This document shows positions 50,262 to 59,386 of a stretch of DNA of 64,000 nt, piece by piece; the first letter of the stretch is position 1, and every line of letters begins with the position of its first letter. The translations under genes and the position numbers were made by a program. This stretch comes from JAOUGY01 sp963792365 (GTDB lineage: Bacteria > Actinomycetota > Acidimicrobiia > Spongiisociales > ZC4RG35), in the NCBI GenBank assembly GCA_963792365.1, contig CAWBVW010000005.1, positions 372,001 through 436,000 of the forward strand. The letters are read 5' to 3'. Below the pieces are notes generated by a model. The model was not told the origin of the DNA and searched no databases. It saw only the letters and a program-made list of their open reading frames with translations.

Positions 50262-50420
50262 ACACGACCGGAATCATTGTTCAGCGACGAAGGATCGTCA
50301 GGACGACGTTCGTATCGTCGAAGGTCTGTTGGTCATTGCTTCGTTTCGGTTCTCAAGGCGGTTCGTTCGTGTGTGTGAGAAGTCAGTCTACTCGGTGCGC
50401 GAAGATCCGCCTGGGAACGA

Positions 50421-51476
50421 TCAGTCTTCGACCGAGACCTCTACCTCCGTCTCAGCTTCTTCCTCCACCGGGGAGGTTTCGTCTTCTTCGACGGGCTCGG
50501 GGTCGACCAGTTCGTAGATCTTCGCCTGCAGTTGCATCGCGATCTCTGGATTCTCCCGGATGAACCGCTTCGCATTCTCGCGACCCTGTCCCAGCTGATC
50601 CTGCTCGAAGGTGAACCATGCTCCGCTCTTGCGGACCACTCCGTGGTCCACTGCGACATCGAGCAGGCTCCCCTCCCGCGATATGCCTTCGCCGAACATG
50701 ATGTCGAACTCGGCCTGACGGAACGGTGGCGCCATCTTGTTCTTTGCGACCTTCACCCGGACTCGGTTTCCGACCTGCTCACCGCCGTCCTTGATCGTCT
50801 CGATCCGCCGGACATCGAGTCGGACCGACGAGTAGAACTTCAAGGCACGCCCACCAGGGGTCGTCTCGGGCGAACCGAACATCACCCCGATCTTCTCTCG
50901 CAGCTGGTTGATGAACACGCAGGTGGTCCTGGAACGACTCAGATTGGCGGTCAGCTTCCGCAGTGCCTGAGACATGAGACGGGCTTGGAGACCGACGTGG
51001 GTGTCACCCATCTCGCCCTCGATCTCGGCTCGTGGAACCAGGGCCGCCACCGAGTCGATCACCACGACGTCGAGCGCGCCCGATCGAATGAGCATGTCGG
51101 TGATCTCCAACGCCTGCTCGCCGGTATCGGGCTGGGAGATGAGCAACTCGTCGACATCGACGCCGAGATTCTTGGCGTACACCGGGTCGAGCGCATGCTC
51201 GGCATCGATGAACGCGGCGATGCCGCCGTTTCGTTGCGCCTCGGCGACAACGTGCAGTGAAAGCGTGGTCTTTCCTGAGCTCTCGGGACCGTAGATCTCG
51301 ACCACGCGACCACGTGGCACACCGCCGATGCCGAGCGCCAGGTCGAGGGACAAAGCGCCCGTCGAGATGACATCGACCTTCTGGTTGGCAGCCTCACCCA
51401 TCTTCATGATTGCGCCGGTTCCGAACTGGCGCTCTATCTGCGAGACGGCCATCTCCAGTGCCTTGTCGCGTTCCAT
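50421..51476 (-). CDS. recA: Recombinase RecA
   Basis: A 351-residue recombinase with Walker A GPESSGKTT, VIDSVAALVPRAEIEGEMGD, the L2-flanking NQLREKIGVMFGSPETTPGG and an acidic tail (DPEPVEEDETSPVEEEAETE). It binds single-stranded DNA, drives strand exchange and activates LexA cleavage. ATG 51476 follows GAGGAGACAGTG. An SOS box sits 99 bases upstream. No RecX gene follows, unlike in many actinobacteria. Confidence 0.97.
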   Translation of the reverse strand: MERDKALEMAVSQIERQFGTGAIMKMGEAANQKVDVISTGALSLDLALGIGGVPRGRVVEIYGPESSGKTTLSLHVVAEAQRNGGIAAFIDAEHALDPVYAKNLGVDVDELLISQPDTGEQALEITDMLIRSGALDVVVIDSVAALVPRAEIEGEMGDTHVGLQARLMSQALRKLTANLSRSRTTCVFINQLREKIGVMFGSPETTPGGRALKFYSSVRLDVRRIETIKDGGEQVGNRVRVKVAKNKMAPPFRQAEFDIMFGEGISREGSLLDVAVDHGVVRKSGAWFTFEQDQLGQGRENAKRFIRENPEIAMQLQAKIYELVDPEPVEEDETSPVEEEAETEVEVSVED

Positions 51477-51574
51477 CACTGTCTCCTCTGTCGGCGTCCT
51501 GTCACCGTCGCACCGTACGAGTGGAGTGTGACAGATCCTGAGTGCGAATCACATCCGTGTGACTTGCACCATAC

Positions 51575-51590
51575 ACGAACAGACGTTCGA
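51575..51590. promoter_or_regulatory. SOS box of recA
   Basis: ACGAACAGACGTTCGA contains a perfect CGAAC-N4-GTTCG core and lies upstream of the recA start on the minus strand. It matches the boxes before lexA in this window. Confidence 0.85.
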
Positions 51591-51693
51591 TACAAAGCAC
51601 CTGCCTCAGAACACCAGCCAAGGTGAGGCTCCGACCGGGGTGGATCCGCATGCACAAAGATACGATCCACCCCCGGTCCGAGCTCGGCGGCTC

Positions 51694-53010
51694 TCAGGGA
51701 TGGACGGCCTCCGCCAGTCGCTGCGCCGCTTCGCGCTCCGAGACCCGGATGCGTTCGACCCGGTCGGCCAGATCCGTGAGGCGAGCCTCACGGAACCCCT
51801 CGTCGAAGGCGGCCTCCCCCGCCAGCTCCTCGAGCTGATCAAAGACCCGTCGCCGGCGGTCGCCAATGTCTCCGGAGTCCCCGGAGACCGGCCTTCGGAA
51901 CTCCGAGCGGAGCCGCTCCCACTCCTCGAAGATCGCCGGGCCGGCGGTGGCCGCCGCCGAAAGTTCCTTCCAATCGTTGCCAAGGGCGCGGTAGTCCCCG
52001 GCAACCTCGGCCAGACGCTCGGACTCCAAGATGGCTGATGCCTCGTCCAGGAACTCGGCGTAGGTCTCGCGGCCGGCGGCCGGAGGCGTGAACTCCCACT
52101 CGATGGACGATCGGACCTGCGTGAGCGCCTTGAACAAGAGCCTGTCGGTCGAGAAGACCTCGGACCAGCGTCTTGGGTCGCGCCGGTCGACCATGATCCG
52201 AGCCCATTTCTCCATGCCGGCGTGTCCCCAGTTCGACGCAAAGCCCCGGAACGGCGACTCCTCGAAGTTGTGAACGTTGGCGTCGATCGCCGCTCGGACA
52301 CCGAGCCTGAGGTCGGCGAGGTCGCCGCCGCCGCCGACGACGATCATGGTGTTGTTCCTGGCCTTCTTGTACGCCCCACGGGCCGATCGGAACGACTCCT
52401 TCGAAAGACAGATCGGCGCTCCGTGATCGATCCAGAACGACTCGTCATCGGCGCCGATGACGGCCACCTGATCGGCACTCGCACCACGGTAGAAGTCAGG
52501 CACTCCGCTGTGCGGCAACGAAGGCCCATCGACGGTGACGATCGGTGCAATCCCCCGCTCGAGTGCCCCGCCGATGGCGCCATCGGCTTTCGAGACGCTG
52601 GTCGTCTGAACCACGTCGAAGTGGACGCCGGACCGGTCAAGGGCGGCCCGGGCGAAATCGTGCCCCATCATCGTGTGGCGCACGCCGATGCTGAGCATCG
52701 GGGCCATCCCCCGGTACTCGAACACGGCATACAGGAACCCGGTTCCACCACCGAGCCCGTACAGCAAGGCATCGGAGTAGGGCTCTCCGTCGTGAGGTGC
52801 AACGATCCCGGCCGCCGCGAGCACGTTGTGGACGACGCCCGTGTCCGGATGGCTGCCACCGCCGACCAGCTCGTACCCTGGCACGCGGCGTGGGATGTCG
52901 ATCGACGGCCGGTCGCTTCCGAGCAGGTGCATCCTGGCTGTGGTGTACCGCTCACCGGTTTCCGCCATGCGGGCGCGAATGCGGTGTTTGAGACTCTTGG
53001 CTGTGGTCAT
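51694..53010 (-). CDS. BtrH N-terminal / DUF4872 domain protein
   Basis: A 438-residue cytoplasmic protein. After a basic start (KSLKHRIRARMAETGERYTT) comes a cysteine-protease-like acyltransferase fold of the butirosin BtrH type (SDALLYGLGGGTGFLYAVFE, IVTVDGPSLPHSGVPDFY, WIDHGAPICLSKESFRSARG). A DUF4872-like region follows (DPRRWSEVFSTDRLLF). BtrH transfers an acyl group from a carrier protein to an aminoglycoside; no carrier protein is nearby, so the reaction is unknown. It sits between recA and thpR on the same strand. Confidence 0.7.
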   Translation of the reverse strand: MTTAKSLKHRIRARMAETGERYTTARMHLLGSDRPSIDIPRRVPGYELVGGGSHPDTGVVHNVLAAAGIVAPHDGEPYSDALLYGLGGGTGFLYAVFEYRGMAPMLSIGVRHTMMGHDFARAALDRSGVHFDVVQTTSVSKADGAIGGALERGIAPIVTVDGPSLPHSGVPDFYRGASADQVAVIGADDESFWIDHGAPICLSKESFRSARGAYKKARNNTMIVVGGGGDLADLRLGVRAAIDANVHNFEESPFRGFASNWGHAGMEKWARIMVDRRDPRRWSEVFSTDRLLFKALTQVRSSIEWEFTPPAAGRETYAEFLDEASAILESERLAEVAGDYRALGNDWKELSAAATAGPAIFEEWERLRSEFRRPVSGDSGDIGDRRRRVFDQLEELAGEAAFDEGFREARLTDLADRVERIRVSEREAAQRLAEAVHP

Positions 53011-53136
53011 GTGATCTCCCGGGCCTTACACGACAGGCTCCGCTCCCGCCGTATCGTGCGCCCATCGGATCGACGTCGCACTCCGCGTTCCCACGAGCGG
53101 AAACGCTGCGACCCGGAGGCTCACGAGGTCCCCTTT

Positions 53137-53151
53137 GCCCCTTCGAGGGGC
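53137..53151 (-). terminator. Small hairpin between thpR and the BtrH-like gene
   Basis: GCCCCT (53137-53142), loop TCG and AGGGGC (53146-53151) form a stable stem in the 248-base gap downstream of thpR on its strand. There is no T-run. It may terminate the rimO-cinA-thpR transcript. Confidence 0.4.
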
Positions 53152-53258
53152 CTTGAAGCGGAAGGCCCACAGGGGTTGGGCGGCGGGTCAACGCCTGAGC
53201 AAAGGTTATCAGGGGCGCCCTCACTGCGTGCGGCGGAAGCTCGGGGGGCGGGCGAGGT

Positions 53259-53807
53259 TCACTGCAGCGCAAACCGTTCCAACACCTCGTAGGTGGCGTG
53301 ACGACCGCCGAGCACAGACCGGAACAGGCACACCTGGGTGACGTTCATCGACACCGGAGCCGGGGAGGAGCCGTCGATCAGTGCCTTCACGTTGCGATCA
53401 GGGCGAATCCTCGACAACGTGAGATGCGGGCGAAACGGTCTGTCCTCGGGCTCCAGGCCCGCGGCTAGACACACCTGTTCCGTGTCGGCGGCCAGTTCTG
53501 GGAGCCGTTCGGTGCGGTCCGAGATCGCCCTCCACAGGACCGTCGCCCGGCTCGATCTGGGGAAGGCCCCGAGCGCCCCGAAGACGACCTCGAAGCGGGG
53601 TCCCAGATCCAGCTCGTCGAGGCCGGCGACCAGCCGTTCGAGGCCGACCTCGTCGATCGCCCCGATGAACCGCAGTGTGATGTGCCAGTTCCGGGGTGGG
53701 ACGACCTTTCCCGGCATCGACAGGCCGGCCATCGAAGCCGCCAGTGCGTACCTGGTCTCGTCATCGAGATCCACGGCCACGAACGACCTCGTTACTCCTC
53801 CCACCAT
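53259..53807 (-). CDS. thpR: RNA 2',3'-cyclic phosphodiesterase
   Basis: A 182-residue 2H-phosphoesterase. The two catalytic HxTx motifs are WHITLRFIG and RPHLTLSRIR, at the usual spacing. The start VTRSFVAVDLDDETRYALAA is standard. It hydrolyses cyclic phosphates at RNA ends. It overlaps the end of cinA by 16 bases, so it is the last gene of the rimO-cinA-thpR unit. Confidence 0.92.
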   Translation of the reverse strand: MVGGVTRSFVAVDLDDETRYALAASMAGLSMPGKVVPPRNWHITLRFIGAIDEVGLERLVAGLDELDLGPRFEVVFGALGAFPRSSRATVLWRAISDRTERLPELAADTEQVCLAAGLEPEDRPFRPHLTLSRIRPDRNVKALIDGSSPAPVSMNVTQVCLFRSVLGGRHATYEVLERFALQ

Positions 53808-55036
53808 GCCCCGGTGATCGCCAGACGCACCAGATGGAGCGCCGAAGTCGTGGCGTAGGTGCGTACCCGTTCACGGTCTCCTGGCAACCTGAGGGTGCGC
53901 GCCCGCGCCCCTTCGGGTGTTGCCACACCGATGACCATCGTCCCCGGTGGAGCGTCGTGGGGCTCGGGGCCGGCGGCGCCGGTCACCGCCACCGCCACAT
54001 CCACGCCGATGACATCACGTGCGCCTCGAGCCATCGAAACGGCCATGGCCTCACTCACCACCCCGGCCGCGACCGCCTCGTCGTCGACACCCAGCAGCGC
54101 CTGCTTGACACCGATGTCATACGCGACGACCGAACCTCGAAACACCGCCGAGGCACCCGGTACTGAAGTGATGCGGGCTGCGACCAACCCACCCGTCGCA
54201 GACTCCGCCGAGCCGAGAGTCCAGCTGCGCTCTCCCAAGAGTCGCAGGAGGACCGTTTCGATCGTGTCATCGTCGAAACCGAAGACCGATGACCCCAACC
54301 GTTCACAAACCAGTCGCTCCACGGGTTCGATCAGGGCTCGAGCATCACCGAGGGTGGGGGCACCGGCCGTGATTCGCACTTTGATCTCCCCCGCAGAGGA
54401 GAGGAAGGCGATCGAAGGATTGGTGCTCGACCGGTAGACGTCGTCGAGCAGCTCGCCTACGGACGCCTCTCCCCTACCCCAGGACCGCACGACCCGGCTG
54501 ACGATGGCGCGGTCGATTCCCGCCGCCTCACGAAGACGTGGCAGCACGTGGTCGGCCATCAACAGCGCCATCTCCTCGGGCACACCGGGGAGCGCAAACA
54601 GCAGCGTGCCATCGTGTTCCAGCATCAGCCCGGGCGCGGTCCCTTTCGGGTTGGGAAGGAGTTCGGCACCTTCGGGGTATTCGGCCTGACGTAGATTGGA
54701 GTCCGGCATCTCACGGCCCCACGCGGCGAAACGTTCGCGGAGTGCTCGGGCGTATTCGTCGCTGAACGACATCGAGCGACCGGTTGCGGCGCAGATGCCC
54801 TCGCGGGTCAGATCGTCCTGGGTGGGCCCGATGCCGCCGGTGATGATCACGGCGTCGGATCGGGAGATGGCGAGGCGCAGGGAAGAAGCGAGCCGATCGA
54901 GGTTGTCCCCCACCACCTGTTGATAATGAGCGTCGAGCCCGGACTCTGCGAGCGTGACACCGATCTGCGCCGCATTGCCGTTCACGATCTGGCCGAGCAG
55001 GAGTTCGGTGCCGACGGCAACGACTTCGATGATCAC
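53792..55036 (-). CDS. cinA: CinA family protein (competence/damage-inducible, NMN amidase domain)
   Basis: A 414-residue two-domain protein. The MoaB/MogA-like N-terminus has VVAVGTELLLGQIVNGNAAQ, ITGGIGPTQDDLTR and LPGVPEEM. The C-terminal NMN-deamidase domain (SAESATGGLVAARITSVPGA, SVVAYDIGVKQALL, VAVTGAAGPEPHDAPPGTMV) recycles nicotinamide mononucleotide. GTG 55036 overlaps the rimO stop (GTGA). In actinobacteria cinA is often close to recA, as here. Confidence 0.93.
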   Translation of the reverse strand: MIIEVVAVGTELLLGQIVNGNAAQIGVTLAESGLDAHYQQVVGDNLDRLASSLRLAISRSDAVIITGGIGPTQDDLTREGICAATGRSMSFSDEYARALRERFAAWGREMPDSNLRQAEYPEGAELLPNPKGTAPGLMLEHDGTLLFALPGVPEEMALLMADHVLPRLREAAGIDRAIVSRVVRSWGRGEASVGELLDDVYRSSTNPSIAFLSSAGEIKVRITAGAPTLGDARALIEPVERLVCERLGSSVFGFDDDTIETVLLRLLGERSWTLGSAESATGGLVAARITSVPGASAVFRGSVVAYDIGVKQALLGVDDEAVAAGVVSEAMAVSMARGARDVIGVDVAVAVTGAAGPEPHDAPPGTMVIGVATPEGARARTLRLPGDRERVRTYATTSALHLVRLAITGAWWEE

Positions 55037-56346
55037 GAAACGACGACCCCGTCACGATCGGGCCCGAAGGCTCCTGTGATCTCCACTTTCACCAGATCGC
55101 CTGGGCGCCCCTGATCCAGGGTGATCATCCCATCGATCTCAGGAGCTTCCCTCGACGATCGACCGACAGGTACGCCGTCCTCGACCTGGTCCACGAGCAC
55201 GCCGATCACGTCGCCCACCGTCGCCGCATTGACGTCGGCGGTGATGTCCTCCTGGATCGCCTGGAGATGTCGCAGGCGCTCCTCGATGTCGGGGCGAGCC
55301 ACGTGGTTCGCCATGTCGGCAGCCGGTGTGCCCTGCTCGGCGGAATAGGGAAAGAAGCCTGCCCAGTCGAGACGAACGTCCTGGAGGAACTCGGCGAGCT
55401 CCTCGACATCGTCTTCGGTCTCGCCCGGAAACCCGACGATGAACGAGCTGCGGAGCGTGGCGTCAGGGGCAGAGCTCCTGATGTCTTGGATCAGCCGGCG
55501 GTACCGATCACCGTCTCCAGGACGTTTCATGCCCCGGAGGAGCGAGCGCGACGCATGCTGGAGCGAGAGGTCGAAGTACGAGGCGATCCGCTCGTTGGAT
55601 GCCATCTCGTCGATCAGCGACTGACGAATCTCCTTCGGATAGAGGTAGAGGAGCCGGACCGCATGGAGGTCGGCGACGCCGGACACGAAGCGGATCAGGT
55701 CGACGATGTTCCACGTCTCGTCTGCGTCCCGGCCGTATGCGGCCAGGTCCTGGGCCACGAGGACGATCTCGCGCACACCGGCGTCGACCAGTCCCTCGAC
55801 CTCATCGCGTATCTCGATGGGGCGCCGGGACCGTTGACCACCCCGGATCAGGGGGATGGCACAGAACGTGCACGGTTTGTCACACCCTTCCGCCACCTTG
55901 ACATAGGCGTACGGCATCGTCGGAGTGGGACGCCGCACCACATTGAGAATGTCCATGACAGGGCGGCGCTTGATCTGGAGCGGGGCCCAGTTGCCGGTGA
56001 GCTGATCGATCGTATCGATGAGCTCTCCATAGCGATCGAGGCCGATCACGGCATCGACCTCCGGGAGAGCCTCTTCCACTTCCACTCCGAAACGCTGGGC
56101 CATACACCCGATGACGATCGTCTTGGCGTCGGAACGCTTGGCATCCTGGGCGTCGAGGATCGTGTCGACCGACTCGCGCCGCGCCTCCTCGATGAAGGCA
56201 CAGGTGTTGATCATCACCACGTCCGCCGACCCCGGTGAGTCGGCGAGAACGTACCCGGCCTCGCCGAGCATGACCTCGACCTTCTCGGAGTCGACCTGGT
56301 TCTTGGCGCAGCCGAGCGTCGTCAGCCACACGGAGGGGGAAGGCAT
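55033..56346 (-). CDS. rimO: Ribosomal protein S12 methylthiotransferase
   Basis: A 437-residue radical-SAM enzyme that methylthiolates Asp of protein S12. The N-terminal cysteines lie in LTTLGCAKNQVDSEKVEVML, NTCAFIEEAR and IGCMAQR; the radical-SAM triad is GCDKPCTFCAIPLIRG. A TRAM domain closes the protein (RSSREAPEIDGMITL). It is clearly separate from MiaB by the GCAKN start and CAFIEEA. First gene of the unit with cinA and thpR. Confidence 0.95.
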   Translation of the reverse strand: MPSPSVWLTTLGCAKNQVDSEKVEVMLGEAGYVLADSPGSADVVMINTCAFIEEARRESVDTILDAQDAKRSDAKTIVIGCMAQRFGVEVEEALPEVDAVIGLDRYGELIDTIDQLTGNWAPLQIKRRPVMDILNVVRRPTPTMPYAYVKVAEGCDKPCTFCAIPLIRGGQRSRRPIEIRDEVEGLVDAGVREIVLVAQDLAAYGRDADETWNIVDLIRFVSGVADLHAVRLLYLYPKEIRQSLIDEMASNERIASYFDLSLQHASRSLLRGMKRPGDGDRYRRLIQDIRSSAPDATLRSSFIVGFPGETEDDVEELAEFLQDVRLDWAGFFPYSAEQGTPAADMANHVARPDIEERLRHLQAIQEDITADVNAATVGDVIGVLVDQVEDGVPVGRSSREAPEIDGMITLDQGRPGDLVKVEITGAFGPDRDGVVVS

Positions 56347-56451
56347 GCGAGGAGTCTATCGAGCGTGCGAGCGGGCGGAGACCGAACTCCTCGACCATCC
56401 TGGCGCAGCGCTCGGCATCCGCGCCGCTCACGGCTCGACCGAGCGAGAGGC

Positions 56452-57189
56452 TCACCCGGTGGACACCGAGTCGAGCACGATGATCGTGGCTGCCGCCACC
56501 TGGTCCCACTGTCGTTCGGCGGTGATGGCTGCGGGGTTGTCTCCTCGCTGATCGCCGTAGTTGCCGAACTGGGCGTGGTTCCCACCGTCGATGACCTGGA
56601 ACGCTGCGTCGGATGGGAGGCGTGCCCGAGACGCCTCGATCTCTGCGGTCGTGGCGAGCCCATCGTTGGAGGCGGAGATGGATGCCACCTCGAGGTCCCG
56701 ATCACTCAGATCGAGCGACGCTTCTGGATAGGCCGCCCACAGAACCAAGCCGGCGACGTTCGGATCACCGGCCGCATAGCGAGCTGCCATTGCACCACCC
56801 AGCGAGTGACCGGCCACGACCCAGTGCTCGATCTCCGGGTGACCGGCGATGACTTCGGCCGCGGCATCCTGGTCGAGGATCGCAAGATTCGCCGTCAGGC
56901 TCGGAACATAGACTGGATACCCGGCCGCGGCGATCCTCTCTGCGACCGGCGCGTAGGCCTCAGGAACGACTCGCGCCCCGGGGTAGACGATGAGTCCGAT
57001 GTCCGAAGACGTCGGAGGCACGGCTGCCAACCCGTCGGCGTCGAGTGTCACGCAGACATTCGAGCCGTCGCATGCCGATTCGCGGAAACCCACCGCCGGC
57101 AGCGGCGACAGCAGGACCGACCAGGTGATCGCCGCCAATAGGCCAAGCGTCACCACCGTCCACAGCAGCAGGCGCACGAACCGTGTCAC
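56452..57189 (-). CDS. Membrane-anchored alpha/beta hydrolase
   Basis: A 245-residue protein with an N-terminal helix (VRLLLWTVVTLGLLAAITWS) as signal anchor and an alpha/beta-hydrolase_5 fold outside. The nucleophile elbow is VVAGHSLGGAMAARYA, the family oxyanion region is LIVYPGARVVPEAYAPVAER and the catalytic histidine is in DGGNHAQFGNYG. Substrate unknown. GTG 57189 overlaps the stop of the PHP gene (GTGA), so the two are coupled. Confidence 0.8.
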   Translation of the reverse strand: MTRFVRLLLWTVVTLGLLAAITWSVLLSPLPAVGFRESACDGSNVCVTLDADGLAAVPPTSSDIGLIVYPGARVVPEAYAPVAERIAAAGYPVYVPSLTANLAILDQDAAAEVIAGHPEIEHWVVAGHSLGGAMAARYAAGDPNVAGLVLWAAYPEASLDLSDRDLEVASISASNDGLATTAEIEASRARLPSDAAFQVIDGGNHAQFGNYGDQRGDNPAAITAERQWDQVAAATIIVLDSVSTG

Positions 57190-58061
57190 AGCGGATGTGT
57201 GCTCCGGACCCGTCGCTCGAACCGGAGATGGCGGTCGTAGCCGGCGGCCCTGGCAGCGTCTCGCACCTCGTTGCTGCCGTACGCCACCTGCTCGACCAGG
57301 TGGGCATCACTGGCGAGGGTGATGGCAACCCCGGCGTCGTGGAACATCTGGAGGAACACCGGCGATGGATACACGTCTTTGGCGGGGTTCCGCAGTCCCT
57401 GACTAGACACCTCGACTGCGATCCCATTGGCGGCTGCCGCCTCGACAACCGCTCGGTACAGCTCGATCGGCTCGACCGCCGGTCGATGCCCGTACTTCTT
57501 GCACACGTCGACGTGGGCGAGGACATCGACGCCGCCACGCCGTGCGAGCTCGGCTTCGAGGGCGAAGTAGTCGGCCCACGCCTGATCGACGCCGCGCCGA
57601 TCGAACTCGTGGGCCTGTTCGAGCGAGTCGATCGACCACCCCGCCACCCAGTGCACCGACCCGATCAGATAGTCCCATGGATACGGATCGATCAGATCGA
57701 GCACGGCGTCGTAGGTCTCCGGGAAGAAGTCCACCTCCAGACCGAGCTTCACCGGCAGCCCGCAGTCTTTGGCAGCGGTGACGGCCGCCACGTAGTCCTC
57801 GAGCGACAAGGTGAGGTCGTCCTCGACCATCTTCTTGGTCGCCGCCGCCAGATCGGGCTTGGACTCGCGTTCCCAGAACGGTCCTAGCACCGGAGCGGCC
57901 TCACGGCATCGATAGAGGTGTTCCGTGAACCCGAGCTCCCCGACGCCTCGTGCCGCCGCCGTCTCGACGAACGACTCGATCAGTCCCGGCGGATACTCGC
58001 CTTGGCGTGGCCCGTCAGCGGTCGGCTGATGCGGGTGCAGATGAACGTGATAGTCCGACAC
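57186..58061 (-). CDS. PHP-domain phosphoesterase (histidinol-phosphatase type)
   Basis: A 291-residue trinuclear-metal phosphatase of the HisK/PHP family. Metal ligands are visible in SDYHVHLHPH, LGFTEHLYR, LGLEVDFFPE, GSVHWV, VLAHVDVCKKYGHRP and ASDAHLVEQV. It could dephosphorylate histidinol phosphate, but no other his gene is present, so another sugar or nucleotide phosphate is possible. Starts at GTG 58061, eight bases after the preceding gene's stop. Confidence 0.82.
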   Translation of the reverse strand: MSDYHVHLHPHQPTADGPRQGEYPPGLIESFVETAAARGVGELGFTEHLYRCREAAPVLGPFWERESKPDLAAATKKMVEDDLTLSLEDYVAAVTAAKDCGLPVKLGLEVDFFPETYDAVLDLIDPYPWDYLIGSVHWVAGWSIDSLEQAHEFDRRGVDQAWADYFALEAELARRGGVDVLAHVDVCKKYGHRPAVEPIELYRAVVEAAAANGIAVEVSSQGLRNPAKDVYPSPVFLQMFHDAGVAITLASDAHLVEQVAYGSNEVRDAARAAGYDRHLRFERRVRSTHPL

Positions 58062-58069
58062 GCCTGGGA

Positions 58070-58342
58070 TCAGCCTCGGGCCTGCTCGACGAGGCCCTGC
58101 AGGGGACCGGGCCCGACGGCGTCGGCCAGTGTGTTCCAGGTCGCGGCGTCGATGTCGTCGTCGGCTTCGAGATGGGAGGCCGCGAGATAGACCGCGTCGG
58201 CGAGCGCCGCGAACACCCCGAGCTGATCACGCTCGACGGCGATCGCGACGGCGGAACGCGCACCCGCCGGGTCCCGACGACCGAGTGCCTCGATGGCGTG
58301 TTCGGCCGCAGTCAGGGCTTGCCGTTGCAGTTTCCCGTCCAT
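58070..58342 (-). CDS. Small helical protein, unknown function
   Basis: A 90-residue, alanine-rich helical protein from ATG 58342: LQRQALTAAEHAIEALGRRD, then AVAIAVERDQLGVFAALADA and a tail with TWNTLADAVGPGPLQGL. It looks like a TPR-like or four-helix module. It is followed after eight bases by the PHP gene and so is probably co-transcribed. No family recognised. Confidence 0.6.
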   Translation of the reverse strand: MDGKLQRQALTAAEHAIEALGRRDPAGARSAVAIAVERDQLGVFAALADAVYLAASHLEADDDIDAATWNTLADAVGPGPLQGLVEQARG

Positions 58343-58377
58343 GTCCTGAACGCTACCCGAACGTGATCGATCACCGC

Positions 58378-59310
58378 TCACGCCAGCAGCAGCGGATAGA
58401 AGGCGGCGTACAGGAGGAGCAGCACCAGTCCGGATCGCTTGTCATGGCGTTCGCGGGCGGCCAAGAGGATCACCACGAGGCCCATGACCGCCATCGCCGC
58501 CAACGAGCCCCTCACCGCAAGCGTCGCTGTGACCGCTACGGGTGCGACGAGCGGTCCTGACCCGATCGAGAGGGTGGCATCCATCAGCGACGAGCCGAAG
58601 GCGTCGCCGATCGCAAGCTCACGGTCGCCTCGCCGTAGCGCGGTGACGGTCACGGCCAACTCGGGAAGCGACGTCCCGATCGACGCACCGAAGAAGCTGA
58701 CGATGTACTCCGGCACCCCCATCTGGTCTGCGACCGAGATCAGCCCCCACACGGCAGCGCTCGCACCCGTCACGACCATGGCGAGTCCACCAAGGACCAG
58801 ACCGAGACACCGGATCACTCCACCTCGCAGCGGCAGCTCGGGCTCGCCCGAAGTGGGAAGGAACCGCCACACGCCTGCGGAGAGCAGGACCCACAGCCCG
58901 ATCAGGACGCCGGCGTCCATGCGTGACAGGAATCCGTCGGTCATCAGGATGACCCCTGCGCCCAGCCCGATCATGGTCGCCCCGCCGAGCGCGGACAGTC
59001 CTCGACGTCCTACGAAGAACCCACCGGCGATGAACGGGAGGAGTCCGACGACGAGGGTCGATTGGGTGACCACCGATCCGACCGAGTCCCCGATGTTCAG
59101 ATCGCCGTGCCCCGAGATCGACGAAATCACGGAGTTGGCGATCTCGGGCAGATCGGTGCCGAGCGCGATCAGGGTCAGCCCGATCACAAACGGCGGAATC
59201 CGGCTTCCCGCCGCCAGGCGCGATGCTGCTCGCACTGCGATCCGGCTCCCCCAGATCGCAACGAACAGGCCGAGCGCCACGGCAGCAGCTATCCCGATCG
59301 TGCGGACCAT
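58378..59310 (-). CDS. Sodium/calcium exchanger family protein (CaxA/YrbG-like)
   Basis: A 310-residue antiporter with about ten helices and the two conserved alpha repeats: ALGTDLPEIANSVISSISGH with LNIGDSVGS, and SIGTSLPELAVTVTALRRGD with LAIGDAFGSSLMD. The acidic residues in GTDLPE and GTSLPE bind the cation. It should exchange Ca2+ (or K+) for Na+ or H+ across the membrane. Stop and neighbour start are 36 bases apart. Confidence 0.9.
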   Translation of the reverse strand: MVRTIGIAAAVALGLFVAIWGSRIAVRAASRLAAGSRIPPFVIGLTLIALGTDLPEIANSVISSISGHGDLNIGDSVGSVVTQSTLVVGLLPFIAGGFFVGRRGLSALGGATMIGLGAGVILMTDGFLSRMDAGVLIGLWVLLSAGVWRFLPTSGEPELPLRGGVIRCLGLVLGGLAMVVTGASAAVWGLISVADQMGVPEYIVSFFGASIGTSLPELAVTVTALRRGDRELAIGDAFGSSLMDATLSIGSGPLVAPVAVTATLAVRGSLAAMAVMGLVVILLAARERHDKRSGLVLLLLYAAFYPLLLA

Positions 59311-59386
59311 GTCTCCATGATCCGGGACGTGCGATCAGTTCACCAGGGGAGGATGACCGAGCCGATCGGGCCTCCGACTACCCGGC

